From contig JABDBC010000015.1 of the NCBI GenBank assembly GCA_013288825.1, positions 1 through 42,687 of the forward strand: 42,687 nt of DNA. The letters run 5' to 3'. The notes beneath the pieces are model-generated. The model searched no databases. It was not told where the DNA came from and was given only the letters and a program-made list of their open reading frames with translations. This document shows, in pieces, positions 32,508 to 42,076 of this stretch; within the stretch, counting starts at the first letter, position 1, and the number at the start of each line of letters is the position of its first letter. The stretch comes from Chlamydiota bacterium. GTDB taxonomy: Bacteria > Chlamydiota > Chlamydiia > Chlamydiales > Parachlamydiaceae. The position numbers and the translations under genes were made by a program.

Positions 32508-35162
32508 TCACAGCCAGAATTGAAATTTGCGGATAAACCATGTTTTGACAATCTGGACCAACACACAATAACAAATAAGCGTACCGGCCAACCAATAATA
32601 AAACTCTCCGGGGAGTGGAACAAATCCTAAACTTGCTCCTACACTTGTGTAGGGAATGGAAATGCCAATCGCCATAATTAACAATGTGGTCGTTAGAAGC
32701 GGCAACGAGGCAATGCTTTGGATAAAAGGAATTTTCTGTGTCCTGATCATATGTACGATCAATGTTTGTGATAAAAGCCCCTCCACAAACCATCCTGATT
32801 GAAATAAGGCCTGATTTTCTACTGAATTAGCCCCAAATACATACCACAGCACGGCAAAGGTTGTATAATCAAAAATAGAGCTAATAGGTCCTATGAATAT
32901 CATAAATTTTGCTATTCCTGTGGGATCCCACTTGCGAGGTTTTTTCAGAAATTCGCTGTCGACATTGTCAAAGGGAATTGTAATTTGTGATATATCGTAG
33001 AGCAAATTTTGCACAAGTAGCTGTAAGGGCATCATGGGCAAAAAAGGAAACAGGGCGCTTGCCCCCAATATGCTGAAGACGTTGCCGAAATTGGAGCTGA
33101 CGGCCATCTTAATATATTTAATGATATTCCCAAATGTCCTGCGCCCTTCAATGACTCCTTCCTTCAAAAACAGCAGGCTTTTTTCTAGCATGATGATGTC
33201 TGCGGATTCTTTTGCAATATCCACAGCAGTATCCACAGAAATCCCTATATCCGCCTCTTTTAAACCAGGGGCATCATTGATTCCATCCCCAAGAAAACCG
33301 ACTGTATGACCATTCGTCTTGAGCATAGAAATGACCCTAGCCTTCTGCATTGGCGATAATTTTGCAAAAATGGTTGTGTCGTCCACTCTTGAACGGAGTT
33401 CGGAATCATTTAACGCTTCGATCTCAGGGCCATTCAACACTTTATCTACGTTTAATCCGACCCACTTACAGATCCTTCTGGTGACGATTGCATTGTCACC
33501 CGTCAAGACTTTCACTTGAATATTCAATTTTTGCAATTCTTCAATAGCCAAATTCGCAGATTGCTTGGGGGGATCGAGAAAGGCCAGGAATCCCATCAAA
33601 ATAAGAGAATGCTCATCCTTAGCTTGATACTCCTTACGGGTTTCAGCGGGCATTTCTTTATAAGCTACTGCCAAGACACGGAGCCCATCTTCATTCAATT
33701 CATCCATTAGTTTTAATGCTTGTTGTTTTATCTGATCTGTCATTGGAACGACATCGCCATTGGACCTTGCAGAACTACACACAGTCATCATTTCCTCTGT
33801 AGCGCCTTTGCAAATCAGCAGATGTACCTGTGGGGATTTTTCAACAACTACCGACATTCTTCGTCTAATGAAATCGAAAGGAATTTCATCCACTTTGCTG
33901 TATGCTTGTCCAATGTGTATTTGTTGTTTAATTTCAGCATGCTCTAAAACAGCAATGTCCATGAGGTTCTTTAAGCCGGTTTGATAATAACTATTTAGGT
34001 AGCCATACTGCAGAACCTCTTCGTTAATCTCTCCTTCAAGACTGAGATGCTTTTCAAGAATAATGCGATCCTGAGTCAGCGTGCCTGTTTTATCGGTGCA
34101 CAACACGTTCATCGCTCCAAAATTCTGTATGGAATTGAGTCGCTTAACGACAACTTTGCTGCGTGCCATTTTTATAGCACCTATGGCCAAGTTAGCTGTG
34201 ACAATCATGGGAAGCATTTCGGGAATTAGGCCGACAGCTACAGACAAAGCGAAGAGTAAGGCTTCAAACCAATTTCCTTTTGTGAAGCCGTTGATCAGCA
34301 ATACAACCGGTACCATGAAAAACATGAAGCGTATTAGTAGCCACGATACTCTATTGATGCCGATATCAAAGCTTGTCAAGGGACGGTAGCCAGCCACTTT
34401 TTTAGCAATTGAACCCAAAAAAGTGTTGTTCCCTGTTGCGACGACTACAGCTAAGGCTGTTCCGTTGAGAACGTTTGTCCCATAAAAACACATATTGGGC
34501 ATTTCGATGAGATTTGTACATTTAGATTGCTGTAATAGAGTCAACTCGTGTTTTTCCACGGGCATTGCTTCGCCAGTAAGGGAAGATTGGCTGACAAATA
34601 GTTCTTTGGAAGAGATGAGACAGACATCTGCTGGGAGCATGTCGCCGGCAGAAAGGAAAATAATGTCTCCTGGAACAATGTTTTCGATAGGAACTTCAAT
34701 TTTAGTCGGAGTTGATTGTCTATCTCCACGCCGGATGACAGTGCACTTGGTGCTGACCATGGCTTTGAGTTTCTCGGCAGCAATGTGGGATCGTAATTCT
34801 TGAAAAAAGCGGATGCCTACACTCAACATCACCATGGCAATAATAATGATTGTGCCATCGAGATCGCCGAGAAAATATGACAATAGCCCCAATGCAGTTA
34901 GTAGAATGTTGAAGGTGTTGAAATAGCTTCTGAATAAAAAGTGATACCAAGAGGGGGGTCTTTCATAGGATATTTCGTTAAAGCCATATTTTTCAAAACG
35001 TTCCTTAACTTCACAGCCGACAAGTCCTCTTTCATCGGTTTCTAATTCCATAAAAATTTCAGGAATGATCTTTTGAGAGTATGCCAAAAGAGTTTCCGTA
35101 ACTTTTTTTTCAGTCTGGTTGTTTTCGGGCTTACGAAATAAAGAAAAGAGGGATTGCAACAT
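32508..35162 (-). CDS. mgtA: Magnesium-translocating P-type ATPase (MgtA/MgtB type)
   Basis: P3B-type ATPase importing Mg2+ across the inner membrane. ATG 35162 gives 884 residues (E. coli MgtA 898); ATG 35195 or TTG 35201 are possible, and none has a strong ribosome site. Similarity to MgtA is high throughout: NPFNILLT-like FNILLTALGLLSY, VPGDIIFLSAGDMLPAD, SLTGEAMPVEK, SVAVGLIPEMLPMIV, the phosphorylation motif [33 protein letters not shown] (usually APAL) and the C-terminal NLLYDISQITIPFDNVD and TLIVHMIRTQKIPFIQS. The upstream region toward the divergent porin is only about 150 bp. No Mg-sensing leader is evident. Confidence 0.96.
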   Translation of the reverse strand: MLQSLFSLFRKPENNQTEKKVTETLLAYSQKIIPEIFMELETDERGLVGCEVKERFEKYGFNEISYERPPSWYHFLFRSYFNTFNILLTALGLLSYFLGDLDGTIIIIAMVMLSVGIRFFQELRSHIAAEKLKAMVSTKCTVIRRGDRQSTPTKIEVPIENIVPGDIIFLSAGDMLPADVCLISSKELFVSQSSLTGEAMPVEKHELTLLQQSKCTNLIEMPNMCFYGTNVLNGTALAVVVATGNNTFLGSIAKKVAGYRPLTSFDIGINRVSWLLIRFMFFMVPVVLLINGFTKGNWFEALLFALSVAVGLIPEMLPMIVTANLAIGAIKMARSKVVVKRLNSIQNFGAMNVLCTDKTGTLTQDRIILEKHLSLEGEINEEVLQYGYLNSYYQTGLKNLMDIAVLEHAEIKQQIHIGQAYSKVDEIPFDFIRRRMSVVVEKSPQVHLLICKGATEEMMTVCSSARSNGDVVPMTDQIKQQALKLMDELNEDGLRVLAVAYKEMPAETRKEYQAKDEHSLILMGFLAFLDPPKQSANLAIEELQKLNIQVKVLTGDNAIVTRRICKWVGLNVDKVLNGPEIEALNDSELRSRVDDTTIFAKLSPMQKARVISMLKTNGHTVGFLGDGINDAPGLKEADIGISVDTAVDIAKESADIIMLEKSLLFLKEGVIEGRRTFGNIIKYIKMAVSSNFGNVFSILGASALFPFLPMMPLQLLVQNLLYDISQITIPFDNVDSEFLKKPRKWDPTGIAKFMIFIGPISSIFDYTTFAVLWYVFGANSVENQALFQSGWFVEGLLSQTLIVHMIRTQKIPFIQSIASLPLLTTTLLIMAIGISIPYTSVGASLGFVPLPGEFYYWLAGTLICYCVLVQIVKTWFIRKFQFWL

Positions 35163-35242
35163 AGGTGTAATAGATCCGTGAATGATGAATCTCATCCACA
35201 ATTGCTGGATGAATCTGCATCTTAACTGAATATGATTTTATA

Positions 35243-35271
35243 TTGAAAAGATTTTATTGTTAGTTTAATGT
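35243..35271 (+). promoter_or_regulatory. Candidate promoter of the porin gene
   Basis: TTGAAA (35243-35248), 17 nt, TAATGT (35266-35271), 40 nt before the porin ATG in the divergent mgtA-porin region. Confidence 0.5.
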
Positions 35272-35311
35272 CAAAAAATCTCCAGCAAGGTCTCACAATA
35301 AGGAAGACACA

Positions 35312-36706
35312 ATGAAATTTCTCACATCATATTTAATCGCTGTTATCTTGACATTTGGATTAGTGCCTGGAATGTGTGGTGCCTATGAAAACACCTCACC
35401 AGACAATCAGAAGCAGCCAGAGAAAAAAGAACCCCCTCGCCGTGCATTACCTGGACCATTTCAATCTCCTCCATTTCCTTCAGCAGAGTTTCAAGGGTAT
35501 CCCTTGGTTGGGGTTCCACCAGATGATACTGTTTATCCACTGATGGAAGCCATCTACACTACACCCTGCGGCGAGGCAATCAAAAAAAGCCGTGTAAAAG
35601 CCTATGGCTGGGCCAATGCATCCGGTAACCTGAGCAATTGCAAAGATTCAAATACACCGGATTCTTATTGGATTGTCCCCAATAAATTCGTGTTAGATCA
35701 AATTGTTTTTCGTGTCGAACGACAAGTCGATTCTGTACAAGTCGATCATCTAGATATTGGATTTCGTTCCACAATTTTATACGGCATTGATTATCGCTAC
35801 ATGACTTCTGGAGGATGGACAAGTGCTCAATTATTAAAACACAATAAGCTATATGGATATGATTTTACAGAGCAATATATCGACATTTATACTCCATGGG
35901 TAGCCCAAGGGATGATTCTCCGTATCGGTCGTTGGATTGCATGTCCAGATATTGAAACGCAATTTGCTCCAGACAATTATATGGGAACACATTCAATTCT
36001 ATTCACATTTGATACATACACTCAAACCGGTGTGATGGCAACGATCATGCTGAATAAGTACTGGACTGTCCAAGGGGCAATTCATGCAGGAACTGATATG
36101 GCTCCTTGGTATAAAGGGGCTGTTGCCACGGGCATGTTGGGAGTGCGATGGGTGTCTCATTCTAATAAAGATTCGATCTACTTGGTTTTAAATTCTATCA
36201 ATAGTGCTAAGTTCCGTCGATTCCACATGTATGGACAAAAACTTGGACATGATAATTTTAATTACCTGGTGGGTACGTGGCAGCACAAATTCAACGATGA
36301 CATCCACACAAAGACGGAGGGCTATGTCATGTGGCAGCGCGATGCTGTGGTTGGCGGAACGCCCAGCGCAGGGCCTGTTAAATCGTTTGGAGGCGGCGGT
36401 GGTATCGGACCTAATATTCCGGGAGTCACGTGGACCTTTGGCGTCGTAAATTATACAATGTTTAAAACATCAGACAAAGATTTCATCACAGTTCGCAATG
36501 AATACTGGAGAGATGTCGATGGCGAGCGTTCCGGTTTTCCTGGAACCTATAGCAGCCATGCCATCGGGTGGTCGCATAACTTTAATGAAATAGTACAGAT
36601 ACGTCCTGAAATCGGTTATTATCGAAACTGGAGCAATAAAGCTTTTGACAATGGCAAAAGACGAGGGATGGTCCTGGCCGGCTTCGACGTAACAGTGCGA
36701 TTCTAA
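35312..36706 (+). CDS. Outer-membrane beta-barrel porin (putative BBP2/OmpL-like family)
   Basis: 464 residues, AAGGAAG 5 nt or so before the ATG. Signal peptide MKFLTSYLIAVILTFGLVPG, then a Pro-rich periplasmic stretch (residues about 28-65), then alternating aromatic/polar strands ending in a terminal Phe (AGFDVTVRF), as required for outer-membrane insertion. Segments such as VKAYGWANASGN, DHLDIGFRSTILYGIDYRYM, DIYTPWVAQGMILRIGRW and NKYWTVQGAIHAGTDMAPWY follow the pattern of the BBP2 porin family. Five cysteines are present, fitting the disulfide-rich outer membranes of Chlamydiae only in a general way. Solute is unknown. Divergent from mgtA, so the two may share control. Confidence 0.88.
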   Translation: MKFLTSYLIAVILTFGLVPGMCGAYENTSPDNQKQPEKKEPPRRALPGPFQSPPFPSAEFQGYPLVGVPPDDTVYPLMEAIYTTPCGEAIKKSRVKAYGWANASGNLSNCKDSNTPDSYWIVPNKFVLDQIVFRVERQVDSVQVDHLDIGFRSTILYGIDYRYMTSGGWTSAQLLKHNKLYGYDFTEQYIDIYTPWVAQGMILRIGRWIACPDIETQFAPDNYMGTHSILFTFDTYTQTGVMATIMLNKYWTVQGAIHAGTDMAPWYKGAVATGMLGVRWVSHSNKDSIYLVLNSINSAKFRRFHMYGQKLGHDNFNYLVGTWQHKFNDDIHTKTEGYVMWQRDAVVGGTPSAGPVKSFGGGGGIGPNIPGVTWTFGVVNYTMFKTSDKDFITVRNEYWRDVDGERSGFPGTYSSHAIGWSHNFNEIVQIRPEIGYYRNWSNKAFDNGKRRGMVLAGFDVTVRF

Positions 36707-36731
36707 GTAACAGGGATGTGCAGGTGTATAT

Positions 36732-36989
36732 GCATCAGGCTAAGGCAGGCAACCTCTGAGAAGAAAAGTGACAGGATATGGAAGATCGCAAGCGGTAGGA
36801 TATGAAGGATAATGAGCATCCTCTTTTAATTCTAAAGAATTTCCAAAGAAGTTAAGGCCGGAGGCCTTAACTTCTTTGGAAATTCTTTGAATATCAAGAG
36901 GGTGCTTACTATCCTTCATATCCTGCCGCTTGCGATCTTCCATATCCTGTTACTTTTTCTCTCAGAGATCGCCTACCTTAGCCTAATGC
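36732..36989. repeat. 258-bp palindrome with a perfect 26-bp core
   Basis: The ends GCATCAGGCTAAGGCAGGC and GCCTACCTTAGCCTAATGC are inverted copies. Next come AACCTCTGAG and a GGATATGGAAGATCGCAAGC module with its inverse. The core 36834-36859 pairs perfectly with 36863-36888 around GGA. It starts 25 nt past the porin stop. Half of the same module string occurs alone at 39621-39691. Confidence 0.95.
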
Positions 36990-37039
36990 GTAGGCCTACA
37001 TATTCTGTTACTGTTTAGGGGAATATTTTGAAGGTGTAA

Positions 37040-39121
37040 ATGATTTATACATGCCCAATGCATTCTGAGATTGAACAAGATCAACCAGGTTCCTGCCCCA
37101 TTTGTGGAATGGATTTAGAGCCTAAAGAAGTCACAGCAGGATCTGATGATGATTCCGAATATCGCAATATGTTGCATAGATTTTGGATAGGACTAGTTTT
37201 GACTATTCCTGTCTTGATCCTAGCAATGAGCAAGTTGTTGCTGTCAAATCATGTTTCTCACTGGATGCAACTTGTCATCAGCACACCTGTTGTCCTTTGG
37301 TGTGGGTGGCCTTTTTTTGAAAAAGCTTATTTTTCGCTCCGCAACCGTTCTTTAAACATGTTTTCTCTCATTGCCTTGGGCGTTGGGGCAGCCTATTTTT
37401 ATAGCGCGTTTGCTGTTTTATTCCCGAACTGGTTCCCAGATTCATTTAAAGAAAAGGGAGAGCTTTTTATCTACTTTGAAGCAGCTTGCGTAATCACTGT
37501 TTTGGTTATCCTCGGACAGGTTTTGGAACTTAAAGCAAAAAGCCAGACAAGCCATGCGATCAAAGCATTGTTGGGTCGAGCTGCTAAGAGTGCTCACCTC
37601 TTGAAAAATGGTCAAGAGCAAGAGGTAGCCATTGATCAAGTGAAAGTTGGCGATGTGTTAAGGGTGAAGCCTGGAGAGAAAATTCCGGTTGACGGCATTG
37701 TGATCGAGGGCTCGAGCTTCGTGGATGAATCGATGATCACGGGCGAACCAATCCCTGTTGAAAAGAAGGCCAAGGACACTGTTACAGGTAGCACAATTAA
37801 TCAGACGGGCAGTTTCTTAATGGAAGCCAAACGCGTGGGAAGTGATACTCTTTTAGCAAGAATTGTCCAAATGGTATCTGAAGCACAAAGAACCAAAGCA
37901 CCTATTCAAAAATTGGCCGACGTAATTTCTGGATATTTTGTTCCTGCTGTCGTGCTAGTGGCAATCATCACATTTATCGTGTGGGGATCGATTGGACCTG
38001 AGCCTCGGTTTGTTTTTGCATTGGTCAATGCGATTGCTGTATTGATCATTGCTTGTCCATGTGCTCTTGGGCTGGCCACACCTATGTCTATCATGGTGGG
38101 AGTAGGTAGAGGGGCGGAAATGGGAGTTCTTATTAAAAATGCAGAGGCTTTAGAGACGCTTGAAAAGGTCAATACAGTATTGTTAGATAAAACAGGGACG
38201 CTAACTGAAGGGATGCCAAAAATTACCCAGGTTGTAGCGTTGTCTAATGTGCAAGAAAATGAACTTTTAAGGCTGGCAGCTGCTATTGAAAAAAATAGCG
38301 AACATCCTTTTGCACAAGCCATTGTAAAAGGGGCGCAAGAACGAAAGATAAATATCCCAGAGGCACAACAATTTAACTCGATTACTGGTGGGGGCGTTAC
38401 CGGGATTGTTGAAGGGAAGAAAGTTTTTGTCGGCAAAGCAAATTTTATGGAAGAAAATCATGTGAGTGGCGTTGAACATTTGCAAGATCGAGCTAAAGAA
38501 GTCCAAGAACAAGCTCAGACTGTTATTTTTGTAGCCGTTGAAGGAAAGACGATAGGATTTATTGCTGTGGCAGACCCTATTAAAGGCTCTACACCGCAGG
38601 CAATCGAGGATTTACATCGACTTGGGATAAGAATCATCATGTTAACAGGAGACAACGAGTATACAGCTAAAGCCATTGCCAAAAAATTGAATATCGATGA
38701 AGTCCATGCAGGGGTTAATCCAAAGGATAAAAACCTATTAGTGCAGCAGCTCAGAAGTGAAAAGCAGATTGTGGCGATGGCAGGGGATGGAATTAACGAT
38801 GCGCCAGCACTTGCTGCTGCAGATGTGGGGATCGCGATGGGAACGGGAACTGATGTGGCAATGGAAAGCGCAGGAGTTACTTTAGTTAAAGGAGATCTCA
38901 CAGGTATAGTAAGAGCCATTATTTTGAGTCGTGCGACAATGCGCAACATTCGGCAGAATCTTTTCTTTGCTTTTATCTACAATATGGCAGGCGTTCCAAT
39001 TGCAGCGGGAGTCTTATTCCCCTTTATTGGTCTTCTTTTGAATCCGATGATAGCAAGTGCAGCAATGGCCTGCAGCTCCGTGTCAGTCATCTTGAATGCC
39101 CTCAGACTGAAAAAAGCCTAG
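37040..39121 (+). CDS. copA: Copper-type heavy-metal P-type ATPase
   Basis: P1B-type ATPase exporting copper (probably Cu+) from the cytoplasm. 693 residues; GAAGG 5 nt before the ATG. The N-terminus is a single short metal-binding domain ([20 protein letters not shown], then GMDLEP) in place of CxxC HMA domains. Eight hydrophobic helices are seen. Core motifs: TGEPIPVEK, the membrane metal site [56 protein letters not shown], and YNMAGVP plus [15 protein letters not shown] at the C-terminus, typical of Cu+ pumps. No regulator or chaperone is adjacent. Isolated between palindromes, so probably a single-gene transcript. Silver or other soft metals are possible. Confidence 0.94.
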   Translation: MIYTCPMHSEIEQDQPGSCPICGMDLEPKEVTAGSDDDSEYRNMLHRFWIGLVLTIPVLILAMSKLLLSNHVSHWMQLVISTPVVLWCGWPFFEKAYFSLRNRSLNMFSLIALGVGAAYFYSAFAVLFPNWFPDSFKEKGELFIYFEAACVITVLVILGQVLELKAKSQTSHAIKALLGRAAKSAHLLKNGQEQEVAIDQVKVGDVLRVKPGEKIPVDGIVIEGSSFVDESMITGEPIPVEKKAKDTVTGSTINQTGSFLMEAKRVGSDTLLARIVQMVSEAQRTKAPIQKLADVISGYFVPAVVLVAIITFIVWGSIGPEPRFVFALVNAIAVLIIACPCALGLATPMSIMVGVGRGAEMGVLIKNAEALETLEKVNTVLLDKTGTLTEGMPKITQVVALSNVQENELLRLAAAIEKNSEHPFAQAIVKGAQERKINIPEAQQFNSITGGGVTGIVEGKKVFVGKANFMEENHVSGVEHLQDRAKEVQEQAQTVIFVAVEGKTIGFIAVADPIKGSTPQAIEDLHRLGIRIIMLTGDNEYTAKAIAKKLNIDEVHAGVNPKDKNLLVQQLRSEKQIVAMAGDGINDAPALAAADVGIAMGTGTDVAMESAGVTLVKGDLTGIVRAIILSRATMRNIRQNLFFAFIYNMAGVPIAAGVLFPFIGLLLNPMIASAAMACSSVSVILNALRLKKA

Positions 39122-39154
39122 AGCTAATCATGTGCATCAGGCTAAGGCAAGAGA

Positions 39155-39460
39155 TTTTACCACAGAGATCACAGAGAAAACAGAGAGATTGGAGAGTAGG
39201 GTAGAGATTATTGAATTTTAAGAAAAATCGGGCTATTGTTTTAATTTCGTCCAAATGTAGCTTTACGACTTATAATTCCCTCTGCGTCTCCCCGCCTCTG
39301 CGTCTCTGCGTTAAAATTGTTGTAATGGTTAACGCAGAGACGCAGAGGGAATTATAAGTCACTAAAGCTACGTTTTGGACAAAGTTAACCCTATAGCCGA
39401 AAATTGCGATTAATAATCTCAACCCATCTCTCCCACCTCTCTGCTTTCTCTGTGGTAAAA
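39155..39460. repeat. 306-bp palindrome with ACCACAGAG and ACGCAGAGACGC modules
   Basis: The outer ends TTTTACCACAGAGATCACAG and CTCTGTGGTAAAA are shared with 24391-24538. Further in, TTTAATTTCGTCCAAATGTA and its imperfect inverse, then a GACTTATAATTCCCTCTGCG string and its inverse (to about 39360) flank a short loop. The left inner arm has one extra GCCTCTGCGTCTC unit. Just before it, GCATCAGGCTAAGGCA (39133-39148) repeats the end module of 36732-36989. It fills the gap after the copper ATPase. Confidence 0.92.
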
Positions 39461-39494
39461 CCTTCAGGTCTAGCATTCTTAGCTTGATGGCTAT

Positions 39495-39613
39495 GCCGAG
39501 CCCGAGCCCGCGCCCGATGTTTATTGTAACATGGGTTGGGTTCGTTTGGGGGAAATTTCGGGCTCGGGCGTGGGCTCGGGCGCGTTCACGAAACGGATGT
39601 CGGGCTCGGGCTG
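39495..39613. repeat. GC-rich GGGCTCGG repeats in both orientations
   Basis: CCGAGCCCGAGCCCGCGCCC (39496-39515) faces TCGGGCTCGGGCGTGGGCTC (39558-39577) and TCGGGCTCGGGCTG (39600-39613). The GC content is far above the surroundings. It forms a stem of about 20 bp around 40 nt of unique sequence. Confidence 0.85.
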
Positions 39614-39620
39614 ATTAACA

Positions 39621-39691
39621 CGATCCTTCACATCCTGCCGCTTGCGATCCTCCATATCCTGTCACTTTTCTTCTCAGAGGTTGCCTGCTTA
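39621..39691. repeat. Single half-palindrome running into the xfp stop codon
   Basis: The string from GATCCTTCACATCCTGCCGC to CTCAGAGGTTGCCTGCTTA matches the right arm of 36732-36989 and, at its end, the reverse complement of the left arm. No inverse partner is nearby. The final TTA is the xfp stop (TAA on the minus strand, 39691-39689). Confidence 0.85.
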
Positions 39692-42076
39692 TCGTGTTAC
39701 TCCTTCCACTATCTTGTTGAGCCATTTCCAATTGCGGATTTCAGGCATGTCTTGGCCGTGTTTGCATATGTATAGCTTATGTTCGATGAGCTTGTCCTGC
39801 ATCATCTGCTTTAGATATGCCCCCTTTGCACCTAAATGCGGCAGCCGATCTATCACGACTTCCACCAGATGAAAACGGTCCAGATCATTCTGCACTCTAA
39901 TGTCGAATGTAGTCGTGATGGTACCCTCTTCCTTATAGCCACGGACGTGGAGATTTTGATTTGCTCGACGATAGGTCAGGCGGTGGACAAGGTTGGGATA
40001 TCCATGGAAGCCAAAGATGATGGGTTTGTCTTTGGTGAACAGTGAATCGTAATCTGTGTCACTCAGTCCGTGCGGGTGCTCGCTTCTGGACTGCAACTTC
40101 ATCAGATCGACGACATTGATCACGCGGATCTTCAGATCGGGAAGATTCTGTCGAAGGATAGAGACAGCAGCCAATATCTCTAGTGTGGGGGTATCTCCGC
40201 AGCAGGCCATCACAACGTCGGGCTCGCCCCCTTGGTCGTTGCTGGCCCATTGCCAGATGCCGATTCCTTCGGTGCAATGTAATACTGCTGCATCTATGTC
40301 AAGCCATTGCGGAAGCGGGTGTTTGCCTGCAACCACGACATTGACGTAATGACGGCTGCGTAGGCAGTGATCAAAAACCGACAACAGGCAATTGGCGTCG
40401 GGTGGGAGATAAACGCGCACGATATCTGCCTTTTTGTTGATGACGTGGTCGAGGAAGCCAGGATCTTGGTGTGTAAAGCCGTTGTGATCTTGCTGCCAGA
40501 CGTGCGATGCGAGCAGATAATTCAGAGAAGCTATTTTCCGCCTCCAAGGTAGCTCTAAAGTGACCTTCAGCCACTTGGCGTGCTGCGAAAACATCGAGTC
40601 GACGATGCGGATGAACGCCTCATAGCTATTGAAAACCCCATGGCGTCCTGTCAGCAAATATCCTTCCAACCAGCCTTCGCATTGGTGCTCGCTGAGCATC
40701 GAGTCGACCACTGCGCCAGCAGGGGCTAGGAATTCATCATTCTTTTTAATCGGAGCGTCCCATTGGCGGTTGGTGACTTCAAAAACAGCACCTAACAGAT
40801 TCGAAAGGGTCTCGTCGGGACCGAAGATGCGGAAATTATTTTGACTTTGATTTAATTTTGCAATATCGGCCAGAAATTTACCTAATATGCGCGTATCTTG
40901 ACCTTCAACGGCTCCAGGTGAAGCCACATTCAAAGCATGGATGTGAAAATCGGGCAGGCGCAGGTCGCGCAGCAGACTTCCGCCATTGGTGTGGGGGTTT
41001 GAACCCATCCTCCGCATGCCTTTAGGGGCAAGTTCGGCCAATTCGGGCATGAGACAACCATTTTCATCGAACAACTCTTCGGCTTTGTAGCTTTTCATCC
41101 AGTTTTCAAGCTGCTTAAGGTGATCGGGATGGTCGGAATCCACCAAGAGAGGCACCTGATGGGATCGAAAAGTGCCCTCGACCTGTAAGCCATCGACTAT
41201 TTTCGGCCCTGACCAGCCTTTTGGCGATCTCAGAACGATCATTGGCCAGCGCGGGCGGGTTAGGTCGTTCTTGTTGCGTGCATTGCCTTGGATTTGCCGT
41301 ATGTCTTCGATTGCTTTTTCCAAAGTAGTGGCCATGAGTTCATGCATCTCTTCGGGCTGATCGCCTTCTACAAAATAGGGCGTCCAGCCACATCCGCGCA
41401 GATATTGATCCAGCTCCTCGTGCTCCATGCGAGCTAATACTGTTGGATTGCTAATTTTGTAGCCATTGAGGTGCAGGATCGGGAGCACAGTTCCATCTGT
41501 AATAGGGTTGAGCAACTTGTTTGAGTGCCATGAGGCCGCTAAGGGACCAGTTTCAGCTTCGCCGTCGCCGATGATGCAGGCTACGATCAGATCAGGATTG
41601 TCGAAAGCGGCTCCGAATGCATGGCTGAGCGAGTATCCGAGCTCTCCGCCCTCGTGGATTGATCCTGGAGTCGATGGTCCCACATGACTGGAAATGCCGC
41701 CGGGAAAGGAGAATTGTTTAAAGAGCTTTTTCATTCCGGCTTCATCTTGGCTAATATCTGGATAAATCTCGCTGTAGGTTCCTTCTAGGTAAGTATTGGC
41801 TACTAATGCCGGACCTCCGTGGCCGGGACCGGCGATATAGAACATATTGAGGTCGTACTTTTTGATGACGCGGTTCAAATGCACATAGATAAAGTTTTGG
41901 CCTGGCGTTGTGCCCCAGTGACCAACGACAAGCGGTTTTACATGAGACAGCTGCAGAGGCTGCTTAAGGAGAGGATTATCATAGAGATAAATTTGGCCTA
42001 CCGACAGATAGTTCGCTGCACGCCAGTAGGCATTTATTTTGTAAAGTAGTTCTGGGGAAAGAGTTTGTGTTTTCAT
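39689..42076 (-). CDS. xfp: Xylulose-5-phosphate / fructose-6-phosphate phosphoketolase
   Basis: Thiamine-diphosphate enzyme splitting xylulose 5-phosphate (and often fructose 6-phosphate) with phosphate into acetyl phosphate plus glyceraldehyde 3-phosphate (or erythrose 4-phosphate). 795 residues, full length. Motifs: [20 protein letters not shown] at 17-36, [10 protein letters not shown] at 81-90, [20 protein letters not shown] and the cofactor motif [16 protein letters not shown] at 170-185. The C-terminal part has [17 protein letters not shown]. The start codon overlaps the ackA stop (ATGA, 42076-42073), with AAGGAG 10 nt upstream, so the two are coupled: acetyl phosphate made here is used by acetate kinase to give ATP. 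The two genes read as visibly more GC-rich than the rest of the window, suggesting acquisition. Confidence 0.97.
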   Translation of the reverse strand: MKTQTLSPELLYKINAYWRAANYLSVGQIYLYDNPLLKQPLQLSHVKPLVVGHWGTTPGQNFIYVHLNRVIKKYDLNMFYIAGPGHGGPALVANTYLEGTYSEIYPDISQDEAGMKKLFKQFSFPGGISSHVGPSTPGSIHEGGELGYSLSHAFGAAFDNPDLIVACIIGDGEAETGPLAASWHSNKLLNPITDGTVLPILHLNGYKISNPTVLARMEHEELDQYLRGCGWTPYFVEGDQPEEMHELMATTLEKAIEDIRQIQGNARNKNDLTRPRWPMIVLRSPKGWSGPKIVDGLQVEGTFRSHQVPLLVDSDHPDHLKQLENWMKSYKAEELFDENGCLMPELAELAPKGMRRMGSNPHTNGGSLLRDLRLPDFHIHALNVASPGAVEGQDTRILGKFLADIAKLNQSQNNFRIFGPDETLSNLLGAVFEVTNRQWDAPIKKNDEFLAPAGAVVDSMLSEHQCEGWLEGYLLTGRHGVFNSYEAFIRIVDSMFSQHAKWLKVTLELPWRRKIASLNYLLASHVWQQDHNGFTHQDPGFLDHVINKKADIVRVYLPPDANCLLSVFDHCLRSRHYVNVVVAGKHPLPQWLDIDAAVLHCTEGIGIWQWASNDQGGEPDVVMACCGDTPTLEILAAVSILRQNLPDLKIRVINVVDLMKLQSRSEHPHGLSDTDYDSLFTKDKPIIFGFHGYPNLVHRLTYRRANQNLHVRGYKEEGTITTTFDIRVQNDLDRFHLVEVVIDRLPHLGAKGAYLKQMMQDKLIEHKLYICKHGQDMPEIRNWKWLNKIVEGVTR

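Noticed and set aside
32497-32793. 99-residue upstream extension of thiL
   Set aside because: It overlaps the coding 3' end of mgtA, contains no ThiL-like sequence, and ATG 32496 gives the normal length.
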